A stretch of 5,392 nucleotides of DNA from Spirochaetaceae bacterium (GTDB lineage: Bacteria; Spirochaetota; Spirochaetia; DSM-27196; Salinispiraceae), in NCBI GenBank assembly GCA_007129335.1, contig SKVS01000316.1:1-5392 (forward strand). The letters run 5' to 3'. The notes below the pieces were generated by a model. The model was not told the origin of the DNA. It did not search any database and was given only the letters and a program-made list of their open reading frames with translations. Made by a program: the position numbers and the translations under genes. Position 1 is the first letter of the stretch; the number at the start of each line of letters is the position of its first letter. Below, in pieces: positions 1-5,392 of the stretch.

Positions 1-345
1 GATAATTGGCCGAAAAGCAGTGCGGCTGGTTTGCCCGAAGGTGAGAAAAGAAAAATACAAACTTCCATACAGGAAGTACACAAAACCAACTCCTCCCAGG
101 GTCCATAAGGAGAATTCTCCAAATCTACTGAGCCAAAAATAGTGAAAAAGAGTAAAACCCATTCCCCAAAGCCCACCCCACACCAGGCTTTTGGAATATG
201 AACCTCCCAGTTTCTGGATGAGAAGAAGCAGAGGTACCAGGCTGAACATTCCCAATGGCCATACCCCCATGGGGAACAGTTCATTCGGCATTGCAAATCC
301 ATAAAAGAAAAGGGCGAATAAAAGGAAAAATAGCCGTTTAAGCAC
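1..345 (-). CDS. lnt: Apolipoprotein N-acyltransferase (Lnt), N-terminal part, truncated by window edge
   Basis: Lnt transfers the third acyl chain onto the N-terminal diacylglyceryl-cysteine of lipoproteins at the inner membrane. Only the first 115 codons are present, and the frame is open to position 1. The reading begins with GTG at 345-343, preceded on its own strand by AAGGA (358-354) at a spacing of 8 nt. The translation starts with a basic n-region (LKR) and a hydrophobic helix (LFFLLFALFFYGFAM). It continues with a proline-containing turn and second helix (PLGMFSLVPLLLLIQKLG), then a glycine/tryptophan-rich segment (WGGLWGMGFTLFHYFWLSRFG) and another hydrophobic stretch. This order of helices, with the G..WG.GF...F.W.S...FG pattern, is typical of the membrane N-terminus of Lnt. 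The catalytic nitrilase-like Glu-Lys-Cys domain lies outside the window and cannot be checked. Another polytopic membrane protein is possible but less likely. The gene is divergent from its right-hand neighbour. Confidence 0.75.
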   Translation of the reverse strand, partial: MLKRLFFLLFALFFYGFAMPNELFPMGVWPLGMFSLVPLLLLIQKLGGSYSKSLVWGGLWGMGFTLFHYFWLSRFGEFSLWTLGGVGFVYFLYGSLYFSFLTFGQTSRTAFRPII

Positions 346-416
346 AATTCGTTTCCTTATTAATAGAATTTTTGACCTGATTGCTAGTCAAGTGGATTTT
401 CGGTATTATAGTCGAA
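346..416. promoter_or_regulatory. Divergent intergenic region with candidate back-to-back promoters
   Basis: This 71-bp gap must hold the promoters of both divergent genes. On the plus strand, TTGCTA (381-386) lies 17 bp from TATTAT (404-409), a reasonable sigma-70-type pair. It would start transcription within a base or two of the ATG at 417. On the minus strand, TTGACT (391-386) lies 18 bp from TCTATT (367-362), or 20 bp from TATTAA (365-360), upstream of the GTG at 345. The two -35 boxes share base 386, so polymerase binding in the two directions would be mutually exclusive if both are real. The hexamers are imperfect and were assigned by eye. Confidence 0.35.
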
Positions 417-1598
417 ATGCAATCAATGGGGGAGCACTTGGACCTTCCAATAGTTAAGTTTCATAATGAAGAATACCAGGAAAAGCCGAAAACCCTTGTT
501 TCGGCCCCGGGTGTTGGTTTTATCCTGGGCGAACATACCGAGTTCTGTAATGGCATTGCCATTGGATTCGGGCTTCCCTTGAGGGTTTATGTGGCCGTTT
601 CCCGGAGAAACGACTCGAGCCTCCGCTTTTATGCTGCGGATTACGATGAGCGAAAACGCAGCTCCCTCAGTAATCTAAAGTACAAAAGAGAAGATCGCTG
701 GGCAAACTATTTAAAGGGAGTCCTCCTAGGGTTAGGGAACGCAGGATGTCCTCTTGGAGGATTGAACATAAGTTTCCACGGAACTATTCCTCAGAACAAA
801 GGCCTGTTCAGTTCGGGTGCCCTGTGCTTGGCGCTGGCTAAAGCCGTTGCCCTTGCCATGGAGTATGAAATATCCGATCAGCAGTTAATGCAGGCGGTCC
901 TGTTTGCTGAGAGGACCTTTGTACAGGCCCCTTATGTCAGTCCTCTGGAAATATATCTTAGTCTGTACTCAAAAGAAGGACATCTTCTGGTTATCGATCA
1001 GCGGAATTTTTCTATGGAGTACATTCCCGTACCTTTTCCTGATCTTTCCCTTTTCCTCATCGACACTCAGGTGCCCCAAAGTGATTTTCTGGAAGACCTG
1101 GAGGAACGTATAGAGGTTTGTAATGAGGCTATACGGGTCATTAAATCCCAGATACCCGGAGGAGATCTCCGATCCTTGTCACCTAATGAGTTCAGGGGCA
1201 TCTTGAACGAGGTCAGCGAACCTGCACGAAGAATAAGCATTCATGGTGCTAATGAACACGCGCGATATTCAGAGCTCATGGCATTTCTTCGTCAGGGAAA
1301 TCTTGTTGCTGCAGGGAAAATATTGAATAGAAGTCAGGAAGATCTGAGAGATTTGTTTGAAGTATCCTGCCCAGAGGTAGATTGGATTGCAAAACATACG
1401 ATAGAATTACCCGGAGTCCTGTGTACCCGGTTAACCGGGGTTGGTATTGCAAGCTGCGCCCTGACTATTTGTAATTCATCCACGGAAAAGGATCTGTTTA
1501 CCCGGTTGGAAGAGTATGAAAGAATTTTTGGATTCCACCCGGAAATACATAACATAAGCCTGTCAACAGGGCTGGAGGTTCACACCATATCCCAGTAG
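417..1598 (+). CDS. Divergent galactokinase-family (GHMP kinase fold) protein, possibly not a true galactokinase
   Basis: This is a 393-residue protein from ATG 417, close to the usual galactokinase length of about 380-400. The family plan is visible along the whole chain. Residues 30-43 correspond to the N-terminal sugar-binding signature (APGVGFILGEHTEF versus the usual APGRVNLIGEHTDY). Residues 125-135 correspond to the GHMP phosphate loop (PQNKGLFSSGA versus P.G.GLSSSAA). Residues around 318-322 keep the EVSCPE motif, and residues 337-347 match the C-terminal TR(L/M)TG.G motif. Several key positions differ: the Arg after APG is Val33, Asp of EHTDY is Glu42, the catalytic Asp position appears as Glu178, and the glycine-rich tails of both nucleotide motifs are eroded. 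Sugar-1-phosphate formation is therefore uncertain. The frame opens further upstream to a TTG at 381, but that codon overlaps the candidate -35 box. ATG 417 and ATG 426 are better starts, although neither has a Shine-Dalgarno sequence. The frame is intact, so this is not a decayed pseudogene. Confidence 0.8.
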   Translation: MQSMGEHLDLPIVKFHNEEYQEKPKTLVSAPGVGFILGEHTEFCNGIAIGFGLPLRVYVAVSRRNDSSLRFYAADYDERKRSSLSNLKYKREDRWANYLKGVLLGLGNAGCPLGGLNISFHGTIPQNKGLFSSGALCLALAKAVALAMEYEISDQQLMQAVLFAERTFVQAPYVSPLEIYLSLYSKEGHLLVIDQRNFSMEYIPVPFPDLSLFLIDTQVPQSDFLEDLEERIEVCNEAIRVIKSQIPGGDLRSLSPNEFRGILNEVSEPARRISIHGANEHARYSELMAFLRQGNLVAAGKILNRSQEDLRDLFEVSCPEVDWIAKHTIELPGVLCTRLTGVGIASCALTICNSSTEKDLFTRLEEYERIFGFHPEIHNISLSTGLEVHTISQ

Positions 1599-1627
1599 GT
1601 CTGCAAGATCGGACGCCGGCCTTTTTT
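1597..1627 (+). terminator. Possible weak intrinsic terminator after the galactokinase-like gene
   Basis: Bases 1597-1604 can pair with 1615-1622 (AGGTC-T-GC with GC-C-GGCCT), leaving one T/C mismatch, one G-U pair and a 10-nt loop. Six T residues follow at 1622-1627, the first of which also pairs with A1597. The hairpin begins inside the stop codon. The stem is imperfect, so partial read-through into surE is likely. No convincing separate promoter is visible in the short remaining gap before surE. Confidence 0.4.
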
Positions 1628-1661
1628 GAGTCCTGTAGTATCATGAACCAAGGGAGGGGAA

Positions 1662-2438
1662 ATGATTGTACTGCTTTCGAATGATGATGGAATAGACAGT
1701 CCAGGCCTGGATGCTGTTCACGAGGCCCTGGAACAGGAATGGGGAAAGGATACCCATGAAATTTGGGTCATTGCTCCCGATGGGGAGCGTAGTGGCCAGT
1801 CCCATTCCATTACCCTGAAAGGGCCAATACGGGCCCGTAAATGGGGACCCCGGAAATACGCTCTTTCGGGTACACCTGCAGATTGTGTAATTACTGCGGT
1901 ACTGGGTATTATGCCCCACAAACCCGATTTGGTTCTATCTGGAATAAATGTCGGTCCTAATCTTGGGACCGATATAACCTACTCGGGCACCGCTGCAGCT
2001 GCGCGACAGGCTGCATATATGGGCATACCTGCAGTAGCCCTGAGTCTTGGAGATTACAAACTCCCGTTTCATTTTTCTCCCCTGGCAAGATTCGCAGCAA
2101 AGCACCTGAACACCTTTGTTTCCCTGGCAAATTCAGATCATTTTCTGAACATAAATGCCCCCAATGATCCAGCTGAAGATCGGGTTCCTATGATTACCCA
2201 TCCTTGCAGAAGGATGTATAATGACCGAATGGTTAGTTTTTCCGCTCCGCGGGGTGATGTATACTGGTTTCTCGATGGAACCCCAATTGATTCGGATGAC
2301 GAGACAGACTCGGATTGGGATGCGGTACAACGGGGATTTATTTCACTTTCCCCCATTCACCTTCATCCTGTGAAGAATGAGATAGAGAACGCCTACAAGA
2401 AAGCTTTTGTACCCGATTCACTCCACAATGGTTTTTAG
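1662..2438 (+). CDS. surE: 5'/3'-nucleotidase SurE
   Basis: SurE is a divalent-metal-dependent phosphatase acting on nucleoside 5'- and 3'-monophosphates in the cytoplasm, with some family members also cleaving short polyphosphate. The 258-residue length is normal. The start is the family hallmark MIVLLSNDDGIDSPG, in which Asp8 and Asp9 are metal ligands. Ser44 in the ERSGQSHS motif and Asn96 in LSGINVGPN complete the known metal site. The SGTPADC segment (69-75) and the SGTAAAARQA helix (from 108) match the substrate-pocket region. The C-terminal half carries the expected LNINAP strand, the GDVYWFLDG segment and the GFISLSPI strand. A very strong ribosome site (AGGGAGGGG, 1651-1659) sits just before ATG 1662 and fixes the start. 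Together with the 36-bp gap to the next gene, this suggests surE leads a three-gene transcript. All key residues are present, so activity is expected. Confidence 0.97.
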   Translation: MIVLLSNDDGIDSPGLDAVHEALEQEWGKDTHEIWVIAPDGERSGQSHSITLKGPIRARKWGPRKYALSGTPADCVITAVLGIMPHKPDLVLSGINVGPNLGTDITYSGTAAAARQAAYMGIPAVALSLGDYKLPFHFSPLARFAAKHLNTFVSLANSDHFLNINAPNDPAEDRVPMITHPCRRMYNDRMVSFSAPRGDVYWFLDGTPIDSDDETDSDWDAVQRGFISLSPIHLHPVKNEIENAYKKAFVPDSLHNGF

Positions 2439-2474
2439 GAGAGATTTGAGGTATAACCAGAATAAGGGGAAAGA

Positions 2475-3152
2475 GTGCAAGAAGGCAAACAACTTTTTCG
2501 ACAGGGAAAATACCGCGAAGCTCTGGATTTTTTCCGAGGCTTGAAGGTTGATGAAGAATCCTATGCCGAACAATCCTACTATCTCGGTCTATGCTATGCG
2601 AAACTATCCCAGTTTGAGGAAGCCTTGTTATACCTTGAACAGGTAGTAACTTCTGACCTGGGATTTGCTCAGGTTTACCAGGCGAGAATGATACTGGCAT
2701 TCATTTATTGCGAAACCGAACGGTTTCGTCTGGCTGAATTTGAGTTACAGAAACTGATTGAAGACGGTTACGATTCTGTACAGGTTCATGGAGCCCTGGG
2801 ATTTGTCCTTCATGCTCAGGGTAAGAAGGCTTCTGCCATCAGTCAGCTGGAACGGGCGCTGGAAATCGATGGTCAGAATCCTACTGCCTTGAATAGTCTT
2901 GCATACATTATGGCTGAAGAAAATATCCGGCCCGGGGTAGCCTTGACCTATGTTCGCAAAGCCCTGGAAAAAAAACCCAATCACCCCGCCTATCTGGATA
3001 CCCTTGGCTGGGTTCAATATCGCATAGGCAATATTTCAGAAGCCCTCCATTCCCTGAGGGAGGCAAAAAAACAATGGCCCGATAATAAAGACATCCGGAA
3101 ACATATAAAGGCGGTCATAGAAAAAAGTCATGAATTGCAACAAAAGAAATAA
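2475..3152 (+). CDS. Tetratricopeptide repeat protein, probably cytoplasmic
   Basis: This 225-residue protein is made almost wholly of TPR units, helical pairs that bind other proteins. About six repeats can be placed: roughly 2-24, 33-60, 69-97, 103-133, 136-168 and 171-203. They show the usual pattern of small residues and aromatic positions, for example YYLGLCYAKLSQFEEALLYL and LDTLGWVQYRIGNISEAL. The last two repeats, with NSLAYIMAEE and LDTLGWV, resemble the C-terminal repeats common in bacterial TPR proteins. The tail is charged and lysine-rich. There is no signal peptide or membrane segment. Translation starts at GTG 2475, preceded by AAGGGGA (2464-2470). The gene follows surE by 36 bp and overlaps the next gene by 23 bp. 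The partner is unknown; the overlapping exported TPR protein is only a positional candidate, and a membrane would separate them unless this protein acts at the export stage. Confidence 0.9.
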   Translation: MQEGKQLFRQGKYREALDFFRGLKVDEESYAEQSYYLGLCYAKLSQFEEALLYLEQVVTSDLGFAQVYQARMILAFIYCETERFRLAEFELQKLIEDGYDSVQVHGALGFVLHAQGKKASAISQLERALEIDGQNPTALNSLAYIMAEENIRPGVALTYVRKALEKKPNHPAYLDTLGWVQYRIGNISEALHSLREAKKQWPDNKDIRKHIKAVIEKSHELQQKK

Positions 3153-5235
3153 GACTGTTTTCCTGATTCTATTCGCTCTCCTGGTAACTCTGTTGTTTTC
3201 CCAGGCACCCGGTGGGGCGACTGACCTGGATTTTGACCGGGTATACGCCGATTCAGCATTTCGCGATGGGGTGTTATTCCTTCATTCAGGGAGGGTGAAC
3301 GATGCTATTGTAGCTTTCCAGCGGGCTCTCAGTTTCAAACCCGATGACATTCTTGCCCGGCTCTGGTTGGGGCGTGCATATTTCTTCAGTGGATTTGAAG
3401 AAGCGGCAGATGAAGAATGGCAACAGGTTACCCGAGCTGGTGGGGGATCTCCTGCCCTGCAGTCCTTCATGACTACCTTGAATATCCGCAGGGGCTTTGG
3501 TCAGGAAATCAGAGAAGACCAGGAATTATTCCCTGTTGCAGCATTTTCCCTGACCCTCCCCGGTGCAGCTGCTAATATACGACTTGGTACCCAGGTAAAT
3601 CAGAATAATGAACCTTTAGGCAACAGGTCTATGCCCGGCATGATCCAGCGAAGATCCGACGGCTGGATGTACGTGAGCAATTTTACCCAAAATTCCATAC
3701 AGGTATACGATGCAAATGGTCGATTGCGTCAAACATTCAGTGGCGGCTTTGGGGGCTTCGCCGGTCCAATGGGCATAACCCTTATCTCAGATAACCGTTT
3801 AGCCGTTACATCTTTTCGCAGCGATCAGGTACACATAATCAATGGTACCAATGGAGCAATTCTTACCAGCTTTGGAACCAAGGGAATTGGCCCGGGTGAA
3901 TTTCTTGGTCCTCAGCACATAACCTACGATCCCCAGGGATACTTGTTTATTACCGACTATGGAAACCAAAGGATTCAAAAATGGACCGTTACCGGAGAGT
4001 ATGTTCTTTCCTTTGGAAACGAACGGATGTTTCACCGGATCGCAGGGATTCAATGGCATGAAGGACGGTTATACGTCTTGAACAATACCCCGGATTTGGG
4101 AGAAGTAATTCAATTCGATGGTTTTGGTAATGAATTTCGCCGTTACCGTTCAGCTCAATTACGCGATAGTGAAAACTTCTTTGTGGAAGAAAATCATTTT
4201 TATCTGGTTACAAGAAATCGAGTGTTTCGCTATTATCCGGAAAACGATTCCCTGATTCTCATTTATGATGCCCCAAATCAGGAACAGCGGGGGTTTATTG
4301 ATCTGCAAAAAGATGCCTCGGGAAACTTTATTCTCAGCGATGCAGTAGAGCGGGAAATTTTGGTTCTATCCCGGTTATCTGGGCTGTACTCAGGCTTACA
4401 CGTCCAAATTAACCGTATTATTGCTGACAATTTCCCCAGGGTCCGCCTCGAGGTTACCGTTGAGGATCGACTGGGGACAGGTTTATTAGGATTGGATGGG
4501 GTGAACTTTCGTTTGACAGAGGGAGGAGTTCCTATTGACTCGAGCTCGGTCATAGGGCGGGGATACCATTTGGACGTAATGGCAAACGAAATTATAGTAT
4601 TACCAAACCGATCAATGAATTCCGAAGGCTATCGTACTGGTGTTATTGATTTTCTGGAAACAAGTTGGAGGGAATTGCCTCCAACCGATCCTGTTCAGGT
4701 TCTTCTTGGAGGGGCTGTTCCTCAATACCTCCGTACTTCCAGGGGTACTCCATCGGATGCCCGAAATCTTGTTCGTTCAATTTCCTACGACCCAGATTGG
4801 GCACTGGATCTGGCTGTCCGAATGGCGGCGAATTCCCTTATCCGGGAAGATGCATTGAGGAATATTTTTGTTCTGGGAGACGGGAGAATGAACGAACAGT
4901 CTTTTCGTCAATTCGGTCTGGAAGAAACCAAGGCCTATATGAAAAACCATGGTATTCGTTTTGTATTCATCGCATTAGGAAACAACCCAATCGATCCGGT
5001 ATTTTCCTATTTAGCTGAACAGACCGGTGGGGTAGTCTATCGATATTTTGAAGATCCAGTAGAAGAGGTATTAGCAGGGTTAAGAAATCTCTTACCCCCA
5101 AGATACTGGCTGGAATTTACCTCTCGATTTGACGGAGACTTCGGAAGGCGTTATCTTCCTGTCGAGGTAGAAGTAAATCATCTAACGAAGAGCGGTCGGG
5201 ATGAATCGGGGTATTTTGCTCCCCTGAGTTTCTAG
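3130..5235 (+). CDS. Exported multidomain protein: TPR + NHL beta-propeller + degenerate VWA domain
   Basis: This 701-residue protein has a clear signal peptide: basic MNCNKRNK, a hydrophobic core at about 9-24, and a likely signal peptidase I site near GGA-TD (after residue 30). No lipobox cysteine is seen, so it should be periplasmic or secreted. Two TPR units cover about 43-107. Residues 145-415 form an NHL-type beta-propeller; the clearest blade is about 248-295, with PGEFLGPQHITYDPQGYLFI followed by TDYGNQRIQKW. Residues 424-468 look like the beta-sandwich found before VWFA-related domains (FPRVRLEVTVEDRLG, then LDGVNFRLTEGG). The VWA core runs about 486-652, and the final strands (YWLEFTSRF, ending in GYFAP) fit the tail typical of that family. 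The expected MIDAS DxSxS reads VLPNRSM at 490-496, without Asp, while the later DG (584-585) remains. The start lacks a good Shine-Dalgarno and overlaps the previous gene by 23 bp, suggesting translational coupling. No enzyme motif was seen; a scaffold or adhesion-like role is inferred. Confidence 0.85.
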   Translation: MNCNKRNKTVFLILFALLVTLLFSQAPGGATDLDFDRVYADSAFRDGVLFLHSGRVNDAIVAFQRALSFKPDDILARLWLGRAYFFSGFEEAADEEWQQVTRAGGGSPALQSFMTTLNIRRGFGQEIREDQELFPVAAFSLTLPGAAANIRLGTQVNQNNEPLGNRSMPGMIQRRSDGWMYVSNFTQNSIQVYDANGRLRQTFSGGFGGFAGPMGITLISDNRLAVTSFRSDQVHIINGTNGAILTSFGTKGIGPGEFLGPQHITYDPQGYLFITDYGNQRIQKWTVTGEYVLSFGNERMFHRIAGIQWHEGRLYVLNNTPDLGEVIQFDGFGNEFRRYRSAQLRDSENFFVEENHFYLVTRNRVFRYYPENDSLILIYDAPNQEQRGFIDLQKDASGNFILSDAVEREILVLSRLSGLYSGLHVQINRIIADNFPRVRLEVTVEDRLGTGLLGLDGVNFRLTEGGVPIDSSSVIGRGYHLDVMANEIIVLPNRSMNSEGYRTGVIDFLETSWRELPPTDPVQVLLGGAVPQYLRTSRGTPSDARNLVRSISYDPDWALDLAVRMAANSLIREDALRNIFVLGDGRMNEQSFRQFGLEETKAYMKNHGIRFVFIALGNNPIDPVFSYLAEQTGGVVYRYFEDPVEEVLAGLRNLLPPRYWLEFTSRFDGDFGRRYLPVEVEVNHLTKSGRDESGYFAPLSF

Positions 5236-5275
5236 AAGCTGGGTATTTGGGTTAACCGATACCAGAGTAGGGAAT

Positions 5276-5312
5276 GAACTGTTAGGAACAGTAAAGAACA
5301 GTCAGGAAGACA
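5276..5312 (+). repeat. Three 10-bp-phased GAAC(A/T)GT repeats, with an embedded inverted repeat
   Basis: GAACTGT (5276-5282), GAACAGT (5286-5292) and GAACAGT (5296-5302) occur with a period of exactly 10 bp. A weaker fourth unit begins GAAGACA (5306-5312). The first two units also form a perfect inverted repeat, ACTGTT-AGG-AACAGT (5278-5292). Spacing by one helical turn puts the units on the same DNA face, as in clustered protein-binding sites, but chance or slippage origin is possible. They lie between the end of the surE operon and the candidate gene at the right edge. Confidence 0.5.
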
Positions 5313-5314
5313 TG

Positions 5315-5335
5315 ACCGGAAGAGCCGGTGTTTTT
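5315..5335 (+). terminator. Probable intrinsic terminator of the surE-TPR-NHL/VWA operon
   Basis: A perfect 5-bp GC-rich stem (ACCGG 5315-5319 with CCGGT 5325-5329) encloses a 5-nt AAGAG loop. It is followed by G and five T residues (5331-5335). This is the form of a short Rho-independent terminator, about 80 bp after the stop codon of the exported protein gene. The stem is short, so it may be leaky and could also act as an attenuator for the gene that begins just after it. Confidence 0.5.
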
Positions 5336-5342
5336 GGGAGGA

Positions 5343-5392
5343 ATGTTGGCAAAGGAAGTCCCTGGTCAGGGTAGTTCGGTATTGGAGCGGAA
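5343..5392 (+). CDS. Possible start of a further gene, truncated by the right edge
   Basis: A strong purine-rich ribosome site, GGGAGGA (5336-5342), is followed at once by ATG 5343 and then by TTG 5346 in the same frame. The frame stays open to the window end, giving MLAKEVPGQGSSVLER. The ATG is unusually close to the GGAGG core, with about 1 nt of spacing; the TTG would have about 4 nt. Either codon could be the start. Seventeen residues are too few to identify a family, and none is proposed. Confidence 0.4.
   Translation, partial: MLAKEVPGQGSSVLER

Noticed and set aside
405..410. Perfect TATAAT on the minus strand as a -10 box for lnt
   Set aside because: No suitable -35 lies 15-19 bp upstream on that strand; the corresponding bases are a C-run. 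The TTGACT/TCTATT pair closer to lnt fits better.
381..416. TTG 381 as start of the galactokinase-like protein
   Set aside because: No ribosome site precedes it, the codon sits inside the candidate -35 box, and the extra 12 residues match nothing expected at a galactokinase N-terminus.
1334..1555. 73-codon minus-strand open frame inside the galactokinase-like gene
   Set aside because: It is antisense to a well-supported gene, has no recognisable protein pattern and no ribosome site of note.
1643..1661. ATG at 1643 as a short leader peptide before surE
   Set aside because: It is out of frame with surE, has no ribosome site, and overlaps the strong surE ribosome site, so a chance codon is more likely.
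2274..2340. Acidic stretch in SurE (IDSDDETDSDWD)
   Set aside because: SurE proteins normally carry an acidic, variable segment ending in a TD-W pattern before the final GFISLSP-like strand, so this is within family variation.
4665..5018. 117-codon plus-strand frame overlapping the VWA region
   Set aside because: It lies in an alternative frame of the exported protein gene. Its Ser/Arg/Gly-rich composition is typical of out-of-frame translation, and the VWA frame explains the region.
5276..5302. The decamer repeats as a CRISPR array
   Set aside because: The units are only 7-10 bp with 3-bp gaps and there are no spacer-length intervals.

Overview
This 5.4 kb window is ordinary bacterial chromosome, gene-dense and of moderate GC. 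The domain make-up suggests a spirochaete (Treponema/Spirochaeta-like). The evidence for that is a divergent galactokinase-family protein, a short spirochaete-style Lnt N-terminus, and a surE gene followed by a TPR gene and a TPR-NHL-VWA gene. The assignment rests on recognition without any database search, so it is only moderately secure. No mobile element, CRISPR array, rRNA or tRNA was seen.

Layout. Positions 1-345 on the minus strand hold the first 115 codons of an apolipoprotein N-acyltransferase (Lnt), cut off by the window edge. A 71-bp divergent intergenic region with candidate back-to-back promoters separates it from a plus-strand gene for a galactokinase-fold protein (417-1598). That protein keeps the overall family architecture but has changed several catalytic and nucleotide-binding residues. 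A possible weak terminator follows its stop codon. Next comes a tight plus-strand series: surE (1662-2438), a soluble TPR protein (2475-3152) and a large exported TPR/NHL/VWA protein (3130-5235). The last two genes overlap by 23 bp. After them lie three 10-bp-spaced GAAC(A/T)GT repeats, a small hairpin with a T-run that may be a terminator, and the first codons of another possible gene running off the right edge.

How the genes may work together. SurE is a metal-dependent nucleoside 5'-monophosphate phosphatase of the cytoplasm. The two genes after it encode protein-interaction modules, one predicted cytoplasmic and one predicted exported, and look co-translated. The exported protein is built only from binding folds (TPR, beta-propeller, VWA), and its VWA domain lacks the usual metal-site aspartate, so a scaffold role outside the inner membrane is the best inference. 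Links between this pair and SurE, Lnt or the galactokinase-like protein rest on position alone.
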